Shown piece by piece: positions 14,991 through 21,854 of a stretch of DNA of 21,854 nt; position 1 is the first letter of the stretch; every line of letters begins with the position of its first letter. The position numbers were made by a program, and so were the translations under genes. The stretch is taken from NCBI GenBank assembly GCA_964469765.1, contig CAYYAU010000003.1, positions 1-21,854 of the forward strand, given 5' to 3'. The stretch is from CAYYAU01 sp964469765 [NCBI: uncultured Clostridia bacterium]. GTDB lineage: Bacteria > UBA6262 > WVXT01 > CAYYAU01. Below the pieces are notes generated by a model, which saw only the letters and a list, made by a program, of their open reading frames with translations, had not been told where the DNA came from and did no database searches.

Positions 14991-17879
14991 ATGCTGACAC
15001 AAGAACAACAAAAAGCCATTTCAACATTAAAAGGAATTGTGTGTTTGAAAGCAAGTGCTGGAACAGGAAAAACAACTGTACTTGTAGAAAGATACTGTTT
15101 AATTTTACAAAATCTTTTAGAACAGGGTTTTCCTATTGAAAAGGCACTTGAATCTATTCTTGCGGTAACATTTACTAAAAAAGCGGCTGATGAAATGAAA
15201 CAGAGAGTAATTGAGAAATTAAAGTCCCAATTTAAGCATATAGATATGTTTAAGCAGGAGAGTTTAAAACAACATTGCTACATAAGTACAATTGATAGTT
15301 TTGCTTATAGATTTTTAAGAGAGAATGCATTAGATATTGGATTATATTCTGATTTTGAAGTGATAGATGAGATTGAATCTAAGATTATATTTTTAAATCA
15401 AGGAAAATTGGTATTAAACCAGAAAGGCCTTCCACGGGTAATGATAGATAAATGGATAGATGATTTTTTAAAAGATATATACAATTATATTACTGAACTG
15501 CGATTCAATGCAATTGATGCTTTAGAGTTTAAGAAGTTGATAGCAAACAAACGGAATCCTCTTTTTGAGGTAATATCAAAATTATACATTGCTTATGAGG
15601 AAGAGTTGAAAAGAAGAAGATTTTTTGATTTTTCTGGTTTATTATTAGAGTCTATTAAAATATTAAAAACATACCCACACATTAAGATGCAGTATCAAAA
15701 GAAATTTAAATATATATTAGTTGATGAATTCCAAGATACCACCTCCTTACAGCACTATTTCTTAAAGGAGTTTTCCTTACCAGATGGGAACTATTTTGTG
15801 GTTGGTGATAGAAAACAATCAATATATGAATTTAGAGGAGCAAATTCTAACAACATTGAGAATATTTCAAAAGAAGCAGACTCAATCTTATATCTAAAAG
15901 AGAATTTCCGTTCCTATTCTGAATTGTTAAAGTTTATTAACAACTTATTTGAAGATAAAATTCTAGATTATTCCCCCGTACACTCTTCTAAAGAAAGAAA
16001 AGAACCCTTAGGAGAGATTTTTATAGCAAATGACCGAAAAGAGGAGGCAGAATTTATTGCCTGGCGTATAAATAGATTACTCAATAGTGAATATCTATAT
16101 TATGAAGGAAAAAGAAAGGTTCAGCCTAAAGATATTGTTATTCTTTTAAGAGGCGTAAAGTCCCATGTTATAATTTTTGAAGAGACATTGCGAAGTTACA
16201 ATATACCCTTTATTACTTTTGGTGGCAGTGGATATTATCATAGGCCAGAAGTAAGGGAGCTCTTATCTATTTTAGAAGCTGTTAATAATCCTTTTGATGA
16301 GGCGTCTCTTATAAGGTTTTTATTGTCTCCAATTGTAAATATACACCCTGCAACCATTGCTACAATCAGAGTTGAATATAAAAAAAGTGCTCTTTTTGAT
16401 GTGATTAAAAATTACAAAAAATTGAATATTTCCAATCAAGAAAAAGAAAAATTGGAAAATGTTAGGCATTTTCTCAATAAATTTTTTGTTTTAAAATATA
16501 ATGAGCGGATTACTCCTTTAATTTATAAATTAATTATTGAAAGTGGGTATATTGATTATTTAAATACCATTTCTCCATATATGGAAAGAGAAAGAAGAAT
16601 TGCAAATGTAAGAAAATTCTATTCTTTAGTAGAGAAGTTTGAGAAAAGAAATGTATTTGTATCCTTACAGGATTTTATCAAATATATTAGAGAAATAACA
16701 GAACAGGAGATTGTTGAAAGTGAAGCATACCTCTCTTTTGAGGATACTATTAGGATTATGAATATTCATCAGGCAAAAGGATTAGAGTTTCCTATAGTTT
16801 TTATTTCTGATATCTCTGAAGGGGTTTTCCCGGTTAGAGAAAGAAAAAAGAAAGAGTATATTTATCATCCAGAGGATTTGATAAAACAGTACCAAAAAAA
16901 ATCTGAATTTAATGAAGAAGAACTTAGGCTTTTTTATGTTGCTTCTACAAGGGCTAAGGAAAGGTTGATTTTAACAGGAAGCTACAATAGATGGAAAAGA
17001 TTAAGCCCTTTTTTAAATTATGTTGTTACTAATGGAAAAGTGAAAGAGAAATTTTCTTCATTATTGATAGATATGAGAAATGAATTCCTAAAGAAAGAGA
17101 AGATAATACCTGTTTCATATACACAAAAGAAAGAAACAAAGAGTTTACAGATAGATATCATTCCTAAAAAGAATGAAGATATAAAACCAGAATTTAGAAC
17201 CTTCTCTGTAACGGAGTTGAATGTATACAGGAAATGTCCACTTCTATATAAATATCTTTATATTGATAAAATCCCTCAGTTATACTTTGAAACAGAAGAA
17301 GCGCAGATTGGTTCTGTAATACATAAGGTTATAGAAGAATATATAAGAAACAAAAAAAGAATTAATATAAAAGCGTATTTTACTGAGTTGTCTAAAATAG
17401 AGGGTATCTCTACAGAAAAGATTAAAATATGGCAAAAAGATTTAAACAATATCTTCAACTTATTTCTTGATGAAAGAATTGAGAATATTGTAGCAGTAGA
17501 GTGTCCTTTTAATTTAGTATTAAAAAACGATATAATTGTTAAAGGTATAATTGACAGAATTGATATAACCGAAGACGGTTATGTAATTATTGATTATAAG
17601 ACAGGAAAGATATTAAATATAGAGGAGTACGGCTTCCCAATGAATGTTTATATATTAGGAGCCGAAGAAGTATTGGATTATCGCCCAGTAATGAAGAGTT
17701 TTATTTATTTTTTAAAAGAGAAAAAAAGATATTTAATTAAAAGAGAACCAGATATTAAATCTCAAATTTTAGAGATTATTGGTGCTATTGAGAATAAAAT
17801 ATTTAGCCCTGCTGGTATTAGATGTAAAAGTTGCATATTAAATATATTATGTAAAGAATCTAATAATCCTTTAAAGTGA
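14991..17879 (+). CDS. UvrD-type helicase-nuclease, AddA-like subunit with Fe-S nuclease domain
   Basis: 962 residues from ATG 14991, which follows GGAG (14981-14984) and leaves a 1-base gap to the previous stop. An in-frame ATG at 14919 would overlap that gene by 71 bases and is rejected. The helicase motifs are canonical: Q-motif LTQEQQKAI, Walker A ASAGTGKTT (21-29), VDEFQD (D245, E246), GDRKQSIYEFRGA, NIHQAKGLEFPIVF and VASTRAKERL (650-659). The C-terminal nuclease has C749 (RKCPLLYKY), IDRID, DYKTGK (868-873), and C945, C948, C954 (CKSCILNILC). This is an intact ATPase motor, so this subunit should supply the helicase activity. Unlike classical AddA it carries the iron-sulfur cysteine set, and the QxxxY motif after DYK is altered (FPMNVY). 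It is co-transcribed with the AddB-like gene. Confidence 0.87.
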   Translation: MLTQEQQKAISTLKGIVCLKASAGTGKTTVLVERYCLILQNLLEQGFPIEKALESILAVTFTKKAADEMKQRVIEKLKSQFKHIDMFKQESLKQHCYISTIDSFAYRFLRENALDIGLYSDFEVIDEIESKIIFLNQGKLVLNQKGLPRVMIDKWIDDFLKDIYNYITELRFNAIDALEFKKLIANKRNPLFEVISKLYIAYEEELKRRRFFDFSGLLLESIKILKTYPHIKMQYQKKFKYILVDEFQDTTSLQHYFLKEFSLPDGNYFVVGDRKQSIYEFRGANSNNIENISKEADSILYLKENFRSYSELLKFINNLFEDKILDYSPVHSSKERKEPLGEIFIANDRKEEAEFIAWRINRLLNSEYLYYEGKRKVQPKDIVILLRGVKSHVIIFEETLRSYNIPFITFGGSGYYHRPEVRELLSILEAVNNPFDEASLIRFLLSPIVNIHPATIATIRVEYKKSALFDVIKNYKKLNISNQEKEKLENVRHFLNKFFVLKYNERITPLIYKLIIESGYIDYLNTISPYMERERRIANVRKFYSLVEKFEKRNVFVSLQDFIKYIREITEQEIVESEAYLSFEDTIRIMNIHQAKGLEFPIVFISDISEGVFPVRERKKKEYIYHPEDLIKQYQKKSEFNEEELRLFYVASTRAKERLILTGSYNRWKRLSPFLNYVVTNGKVKEKFSSLLIDMRNEFLKKEKIIPVSYTQKKETKSLQIDIIPKKNEDIKPEFRTFSVTELNVYRKCPLLYKYLYIDKIPQLYFETEEAQIGSVIHKVIEEYIRNKKRINIKAYFTELSKIEGISTEKIKIWQKDLNNIFNLFLDERIENIVAVECPFNLVLKNDIIVKGIIDRIDITEDGYVIIDYKTGKILNIEEYGFPMNVYILGAEEVLDYRPVMKSFIYFLKEKKRYLIKREPDIKSQILEIIGAIENKIFSPAGIRCKSCILNILCKESNNPLK

Positions 17880-17885
17880 ATATTC

Positions 17886-17915
17886 TTGACAAAATATAGT
17901 TATATTTTGTATTCT
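17886..17915 (+). promoter_or_regulatory. Promoter upstream of tRNA-Glu
   Basis: TTGACA (17886-17891, perfect -35) is followed after 18 bases by TATTCT (17910-17915, 4 of 6 to the -10). The expected start near 17922 is 4 bases before the tRNA 5' end. Position relative to a stable RNA makes this the most credible promoter in the window. It probably also drives tpiA and rpiB. Confidence 0.65.
17891..17908 (+). repeat. Perfect palindrome inside the tRNA promoter spacer
   Basis: AAAATATA-GT-TATATTTT has 8-bp perfect arms and lies between the -35 and -10 boxes, touching the last base of the -35. It could be an operator for a repressor, or simple AT-rich symmetry that helps melting. Confidence 0.6.
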
Positions 17916-17925
17916 AAAAAGACAT

Positions 17926-17998
17926 GCTCCTATAGACTAGTGGTTTAGGTCGTAGCCCTCTCAAGGCTAAAACACGGGTTCGAATCCCGTTAGGAGCA
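17926..17998 (+). tRNA. tRNA-Glu (anticodon CTC)
   Basis: 73 bases fold as a complete cloverleaf. The acceptor stem is GCTCCTA/TAGGAGC (7 bp) with discriminator A. The D stem is GACT/GGTC. The anticodon stem is TAGCC/GGCTA around the loop CTCTCAA, with anticodon CTC at 17960-17962. The variable region has 4 bases, as in E. coli tRNA-Glu. The T stem is ACGGG/CCCGT with loop TTCGAAT. CCA is not encoded (TTT follows), so it must be added enzymatically. It reads GAG codons. In such an AT-rich genome a TTC isoacceptor elsewhere is expected to do most of the work. No terminator separates it from tpiA. Confidence 0.95.
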
Positions 17999-18028
17999 TT
18001 TTATTAAAAAAGAGAAAGGAGTGGAAAA

Positions 18029-18778
18029 ATGAGGGTCCCTTTGATAGCAGCTAATTGGAAAATGAATAAGATTATTTCTGAAGCAAGGAGTTTTGTAGAA
18101 GAGATGAAGAGTAAAGTTAAAGATGTAGAGGATAAAGAGATTGTAATTTGCCCTCCTTATACAAGTCTAATCGCAGTAAAGCAAGCAATTTCTAACTCAA
18201 ATATAGAACTTGGAGCACAGAATGTTTTTTGGGAGGAGAAAGGAGCTTATACAGGTGAGATTTCAGTTAAGATGTTAAAGGATATTGGATGTAAATATAT
18301 TATTCTGGGACATTCTGAAAGAAGAAAGTATTTTTTTGAAACTGATGGGATCATTAATAAAAAGATAAAAAAGGTTTTAGAAGAAAGTGTTAGTCCAATA
18401 TTCTGTATAGGAGAGACGCTCGAAGAAAGAGAGAGGAATATAACCTTTGATGTTTTAAAGAGACAGTTAACAATTGGACTAAATGAGATTGATATAAACA
18501 ATGTTGATAAAGTTGTTATTGCATACGAACCTGTATGGGCAATTGGCACTGGTAGAACCGCTACACCCTCTCAAGCTGAAGAGGCTCATTATTTTATAAG
18601 GAACTGGGTTAAAGAAAAATTTTCTGAAGAGAACTCTAAAAGGATAAGAATTATCTATGGCGGTAGTATTAAACCTGAAAATATATCTGATTTAATGAAA
18701 TGTGAGAATATTGACGGCGGACTTGTAGGTGGAGCAAGTTTAAAGATTGATTCTTTTGTGAATATTATTAATTATTAG
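18029..18778 (+). CDS. tpiA: Triosephosphate isomerase
   Basis: It interconverts dihydroxyacetone phosphate and glyceraldehyde-3-phosphate. At 249 residues it has the standard length. The catalytic set is complete: K11 in AANWKMNK, H95 in LGHSERR and E167 in AYEPVWAIGTG. The flexible lid region (GTGRTATPSQAEEAH) and phosphate-binding IIYGGSIKPEN and GGLVGGASL are also present. AAAGGAG (18015-18021) stands 7 bases before ATG 18029. It begins 30 bases after the tRNA and is probably transcribed with it, and rpiB follows 42 bases later. Confidence 0.98.
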   Translation: MRVPLIAANWKMNKIISEARSFVEEMKSKVKDVEDKEIVICPPYTSLIAVKQAISNSNIELGAQNVFWEEKGAYTGEISVKMLKDIGCKYIILGHSERRKYFFETDGIINKKIKKVLEESVSPIFCIGETLEERERNITFDVLKRQLTIGLNEIDINNVDKVVIAYEPVWAIGTGRTATPSQAEEAHYFIRNWVKEKFSEENSKRIRIIYGGSIKPENISDLMKCENIDGGLVGGASLKIDSFVNIINY

Positions 18779-18820
18779 ATGATGAGTTTACGGATATCAA
18801 TAGAGTGAAAGGATTTTCTT

Positions 18821-19273
18821 ATGGTTATTGCATTAGGAAGCGATCATAGGGGATTTTTGTTAAAGGAAAAATTAAAAAAGGTCTTACTGAAGAGTGGATA
18901 TACCGTTATAGACAAAGGATGTTTTAATAATAAGAATAAAACCGATTATCCTGATTTTGGGTTGGTTGTGTGTGAAGCTGTTGTTAAAAAAAAAGCAGAT
19001 AGAGGCATTTTAATATGTGGAACAGGGATTGGAATGAGTATTGTAGCAAATAAGGTTCCTGGTATTAGAGCAGCACTTGTAACCTCTTTAGATAATGCGA
19101 GAAAAGCAAGCCAACATAATTTAGCAAATGTATTATGTTTAGGAGAAAAAACATCTTATAGAAAGGCTACAATATTTATTAAGACGTGGTTGAATACCCC
19201 TTTTTTAGGTGGAAGGCATAAAAGAAGAATTAATAAGATAACAAGAATTGAAAAGAGATATTGTAATAGATAG
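18821..19273 (+). CDS. rpiB: Ribose-5-phosphate isomerase B
   Basis: It interconverts ribose-5-phosphate and ribulose-5-phosphate in the non-oxidative pentose phosphate pathway. At 150 residues it has the typical length. The start is GSDHRGF. The active-site cysteine is C66 in ICGTGIGMSI and the ring-opening histidine H99 in HNLANVLCLG; both fall at the same numbers as in E. coli RpiB. RAALV and the closing GGRHKRRINKI are conserved. LacA/LacB galactose-6-phosphate isomerases are relatives, but a single gene with C66 favours RpiB. AAAGGA (18808-18813) lies 7 bases before the ATG. Confidence 0.95.
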   Translation: MVIALGSDHRGFLLKEKLKKVLLKSGYTVIDKGCFNNKNKTDYPDFGLVVCEAVVKKKADRGILICGTGIGMSIVANKVPGIRAALVTSLDNARKASQHNLANVLCLGEKTSYRKATIFIKTWLNTPFLGGRHKRRINKITRIEKRYCNR

Positions 19274-19308
19274 TTCTCTTAGAAGAGTTTGTAAAGAGGT
19301 AGATATAA

Positions 19309-21279
19309 ATGGATAAATGGGAATTAGTATTTGCTCCAACCGATGAAGAGAAGCGTAGATATAAGGTTTTATTAAAGGGTAATAAAGAGGAAGTTGAAGC
19401 ACTTCAATCTGAGATAGGAGTGAATTGTAGTAGGATTTTTGTTCCTGATTCTTCAGAGTATGATTGGGCATTTTATGTTTACAAAATTGATGACAAAAAA
19501 AAGGAGGCTGTTATTTCTTTATTAAATAAATATGTAAAAACACCTCCTTATACTGTCCCACCTGAAAAGGAAACGTCTTCTAAAGAAAGGGAGATAAATC
19601 TTAATCCCTCGTATACATTTGATAGATTTGTTATAGGGACGAGTAACAGATTTACACATGCTGCTTGTTTAGCTGTTGCAAAAAATCCGGGTAAAATCTA
19701 TAATCCTCTTTTTATATATGGTGATGTTGGATTAGGAAAGACACATCTTATGCATGCTATTGGAAATTATATTCTTCAGTCTAATCCTAATTTAAATGTG
19801 TTTTATGTAAGCACTGAAAGGTTTACTTCTGAGGTGATTGAAGCCATTGCACAAGGGAAGATAACTGAATTTAGGAATTTTTATAAGCAAGCAGATATTT
19901 TACTAATAGATGATATTCAGTTTCTTGCTGAATCAGAATCAACACAAGAAGAATTTTTTCATACATTTAATGTACTTCATGAAAATCAGAAGCAGATAGT
20001 AATAACCTCTGATAAACCTCCTAAACAGCTTGTTACATTAGAAGAAAGACTTAAATCCAGATTTGAATGGGGTTTAATTGCAGATATTAAACGTCCTACA
20101 TTAGAGATGCGCGTAGCAATATTGAAAAAAAAGGGGGAAGACGTAAAGATTCAGTTAGATGATGAAATTCTCATCTATGTAGCGAATAGATTAGAGTCAA
20201 ATATCCGTGAGCTTGAAGGTTTTTTAAAAAGGATTAATGCCTACGGAGAACTTACAAATCAACCTATAAGTAGAGAGTTAGTTGTACAGTTGCTTGATGA
20301 TTTATTACCTGCTAAAAAGGAACCCGTAAAGGAAGAAGTAAAACCAAAGGTTGTTGAAAAGAAAAAGGTGTGCAGTAAATGTGGTAAAGAACTTTCCTTT
20401 ATTGCTGAATACAATCGATGGTATTGTTATACATGTAAAACATACGAGGAAGAAAAGGGAAAAAAGATAGAAAGACCTATTCCACCACCCCCTGAAGCAA
20501 AGGTCGTTGAAAAAGCAAAACCTAAACCACCTCCGCCACCTCCACCGAAAAAAGTAGAAAAGCCATGTCCTATATGTGGGAACGAACTTACATATATAGA
20601 AAAGTATGATAGATGGTATTGCTATAACTGTGGGAAGTATGAAGAGAAAAAGATTGAAAAACCTATCCCACCCCCACCTCCAGAGGAAAAAAGAGTTGAG
20701 GAGATAAAACCAAAGAAAGCAGTTGAGAAACCAAAAGAAGAGGTAGAAGTAGAAGAGATAAAACCGAAGAAAGCAGTTGAGAAACCAAAAAAAGAGATGG
20801 AAGTAGAGGAGATAAAACCAAAGGAAAAAGTAGAAGAATTACCCAAAGAAAAAGTAGAAAAAAGAGTAGAGGTCAAACCTAAGATTAAAAAAGGCGTTAA
20901 AGTTGTTGAGGTGGCTTATTTTTATCCAGAAGATAAAAACCAAGAATTGGAGAAAGTAAAGGAACTATTTCTTACTATTTCACAAAAACATAAGTTAAAG
21001 TTTGAATTAGTGGGTGTATTTGAAAAATCTTATGAGATTGAAAGGAGTATAAATTATGACCTTTTTTCTCAGCTTTGTAAAACAAATAATGTTAGTATAG
21101 CTGTGGTTATTGGTCCTCCACCTGGTCCAATAACCTCAAAAGAGTTTGAAGAAAAAATAACAGAATCATTTGAGAAAGAAGATATTGCTTTGCAGTTTAT
21201 ACCATTTAGTGATATAACTAAGCAGTATAAATATTTAAATATTCTTCTGGATATAGCGTTGTTAGGACATAATAAATAA
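19309..21279 (+). CDS. DnaA-type AAA+ ATPase lacking domain IV, with two zinc ribbons and a novel C-terminal domain
   Basis: 656 residues. Residues 1-85 are a small alpha/beta region unlike DnaA domain I as I know it. Residues 100-330 are a close DnaA AAA+ core: [19 protein letters not shown], Walker A GDVGLGKT (138-145), Walker B with D201/D202 ([10 protein letters not shown]), sensor 1 [11 protein letters not shown], arginine-finger box [13 protein letters not shown] and sensor 2 NIRELEG. The DnaA-box-binding domain IV is absent. Instead there are two CxxC-x14-CxxC zinc ribbons (C355, C358, C373, C376; C420, C423, C438, C441), proline-rich linkers, an 18-residue [15 protein letters not shown] repeat, and a final alpha/beta domain (about 533-656) that I do not recognise. 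It lies next to rpiB rather than dnaN and no DnaA boxes are seen, so it is probably a paralogue rather than the initiator. A response regulator follows 14 bases later. Confidence 0.85.
   Translation: MDKWELVFAPTDEEKRRYKVLLKGNKEEVEALQSEIGVNCSRIFVPDSSEYDWAFYVYKIDDKKKEAVISLLNKYVKTPPYTVPPEKETSSKEREINLNPSYTFDRFVIGTSNRFTHAACLAVAKNPGKIYNPLFIYGDVGLGKTHLMHAIGNYILQSNPNLNVFYVSTERFTSEVIEAIAQGKITEFRNFYKQADILLIDDIQFLAESESTQEEFFHTFNVLHENQKQIVITSDKPPKQLVTLEERLKSRFEWGLIADIKRPTLEMRVAILKKKGEDVKIQLDDEILIYVANRLESNIRELEGFLKRINAYGELTNQPISRELVVQLLDDLLPAKKEPVKEEVKPKVVEKKKVCSKCGKELSFIAEYNRWYCYTCKTYEEEKGKKIERPIPPPPEAKVVEKAKPKPPPPPPPKKVEKPCPICGNELTYIEKYDRWYCYNCGKYEEKKIEKPIPPPPPEEKRVEEIKPKKAVEKPKEEVEVEEIKPKKAVEKPKKEMEVEEIKPKEKVEELPKEKVEKRVEVKPKIKKGVKVVEVAYFYPEDKNQELEKVKELFLTISQKHKLKFELVGVFEKSYEIERSINYDLFSQLCKTNNVSIAVVIGPPPGPITSKEFEEKITESFEKEDIALQFIPFSDITKQYKYLNILLDIALLGHNK
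20698..20829 (+). repeat. 54-bp coding tandem repeat in the DnaA-like gene
   Basis: Two full 54-base units (20698-20751 and 20752-20805) and a partial third (from 20806) encode [13 protein letters not shown] followed by a Glu/Val-rich stretch. The bases are almost identical as well as the residues, which points to recent slippage or unequal exchange in a flexible charged linker. Confidence 0.85.
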
Positions 21280-21293
21280 AAAGAGGTTAAAAA

Positions 21294-21656
21294 ATGTATA
21301 AAATCTTAGTAATAGACGATGACCCTAAATTATTAGAGCTTGTAAAGTATATATTACAAAGAGAAGGGTATATGCTTTTTTTTGCACTTACAGGAGAACA
21401 GGGAATTAAAGTAACAAAGAAAGAAAAGCCTGACTTAATTCTGATGGATATTATGCTTCCTAAAATGGATGGATTAGAAGCTATCAGCAAGATAAAAAAT
21501 GACCCTTCATTAAAGGATATTCCCATAATCATCCTTTCAGCATTGGGACAGGAGATGGATATTGTGGAAGGGTTAAATAGAGGAGCTGTGAGTTACATTG
21601 TTAAACCTTTTAGTTACCATGTGTTGCTTAATGAGATAAAATTAAGATTAAAATAG
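21294..21656 (+). CDS. Single-domain response regulator (CheY-like)
   Basis: A 120-residue receiver with no output domain. It has the acidic pocket D8-D10, phosphoacceptor D52 (LILMDIMLPKMDG), a Ser in IILSALG and the conserved lysine in YIVKPF. It starts 14 bases after the stop of the DnaA-like ATPase gene, with AAAGAGG just upstream, and is almost certainly co-transcribed with it, which makes that ATPase the first partner to test. No kinase is encoded next to it inside the window. Confidence 0.93.
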   Translation: MYKILVIDDDPKLLELVKYILQREGYMLFFALTGEQGIKVTKKEKPDLILMDIMLPKMDGLEAISKIKNDPSLKDIPIIILSALGQEMDIVEGLNRGAVSYIVKPFSYHVLLNEIKLRLK

Positions 21657-21678
21657 AAAGAAAAAGAGAAGGAAGAAT

Positions 21679-21854
21679 AAATTTTTTCTCAAACTGTATG
21701 GATTTTTTAACGGAAAAATCTAAAAACTTTAGCGTTATCAGAAAAATCAAAACTCGCCTTCATTTCATTCAGGCTCAGACATTGATTTTTTTAAGAAGCA
21801 AAGATGACAGTTTTTATCTTTTTCCTAAAATCCATAAATGTTTTCAAAAAAATT
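21679..21854. repeat. Large imperfect inverted repeat (MITE-like or structured RNA) reaching the window edge
   Basis: About 175 bases fold back on themselves. Pairing blocks from outside in: AATTTTTT (21680-21687) with the A7TT end (21847-21854); AAAC (21691-21694) with GTTT (21840-21843); TATGGATTTT (21697-21706) with AAAATCCATA (21827-21836); GGAAAAA (21712-21718) with TTTTTCC (21819-21825); TAAAAAC (21721-21727) with GTTTTTA (21810-21816); AAAAATCAA (21742-21750) with TTGATTTTT (21782-21790); GCCT (21756-21759) with AGGC (21771-21774) around an 11-base loop. It carries no convincing reading frame. The element may continue past the window. Confidence 0.7.

Noticed and set aside
19276-19287. 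Short CTCTT/AAGAG hairpin between rpiB and the DnaA-like gene
   Set aside because: The stem is at most five base pairs with a tiny loop and only three T after it, too weak to call a terminator.
19274-19308. Replication origin next to the DnaA-like gene
   Set aside because: No DnaA-box-like TTATNCACA sequence was seen here or in the region after the gene, and dnaN is not adjacent.
20622-20876. Minus-strand open frame opposite the DnaA-like repeat
   Set aside because: It is the low-complexity complement of the Lys/Glu repeat (Ser/Phe-rich) and not a plausible protein.

Overview
The window is a densely packed, AT-rich bacterial chromosome segment. Every convincing gene lies on the + strand, mostly with gaps of a few bases or short overlaps. 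The gene content is chromosomal: clamp-loader DnaX, RecR, three sugar-phosphate isomerases, DNA repair enzymes and a tRNA. I see no phage, transposase or CRISPR signature. The protein styles suggest an uncultured candidate-phylum bacterium of the Omnitrophota/Ratteibacteria type: EndoQ, a DUF6485 small Cys protein, an STT3-like membrane protein with TPRs, chains of response regulators, and a DnaA-type ATPase with zinc ribbons. This placement is an inference from recalled gene content and has not been tested.

Layout. Positions 1-1736 hold the 3' part of dnaX overlapping recR. A promoter-like sequence with a 10-bp tandem repeat then precedes a signalling block (1796-5252). That block has one membrane histidine kinase, a receiver with a degenerate GGDEF domain, a stand-alone receiver and an OmpR-type regulator, followed by a small membrane-anchored protein and pgi. 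Positions 6982-7863 hold three small genes (DUF3467, DUF6485, VanZ-like). Positions 7906-9834 form a base-repair pair: an endonuclease III relative and an EndoQ-type PHP nuclease that ends in a probable sliding-clamp-binding motif. A GT-C/STT3-like membrane protein with C-terminal TPRs follows. Next come two large adjacent UvrD-type helicase-nucleases that resemble AddB and AddA but both carry an iron-sulfur cysteine pattern. After a promoter come tRNA-Glu(CTC), tpiA and rpiB.

The most unusual gene is at 19309-21279. It has a nearly canonical DnaA AAA+ core, but the origin-binding domain IV is missing. In its place are two zinc ribbons, proline-rich and charged repeat linkers and an unrecognised alpha/beta C-terminal domain. 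A single-domain response regulator follows 14 bases later. This pair is my best candidate for an undescribed system: an ATP-dependent, phosphorelay-linked DnaA paralogue. The window ends in a roughly 175-base imperfect inverted repeat that is not a simple terminator and may be a MITE-like or structured-RNA element.

How the parts connect. Four receiver proteins but only one kinase are encoded here, so some receivers may share that kinase or use one encoded elsewhere. DnaX, RecR, the AddAB-like pair, the glycosylase and EndoQ together give a strong replication and repair content. Pgi, TpiA and RpiB link glycolysis and the pentose phosphate pathway.
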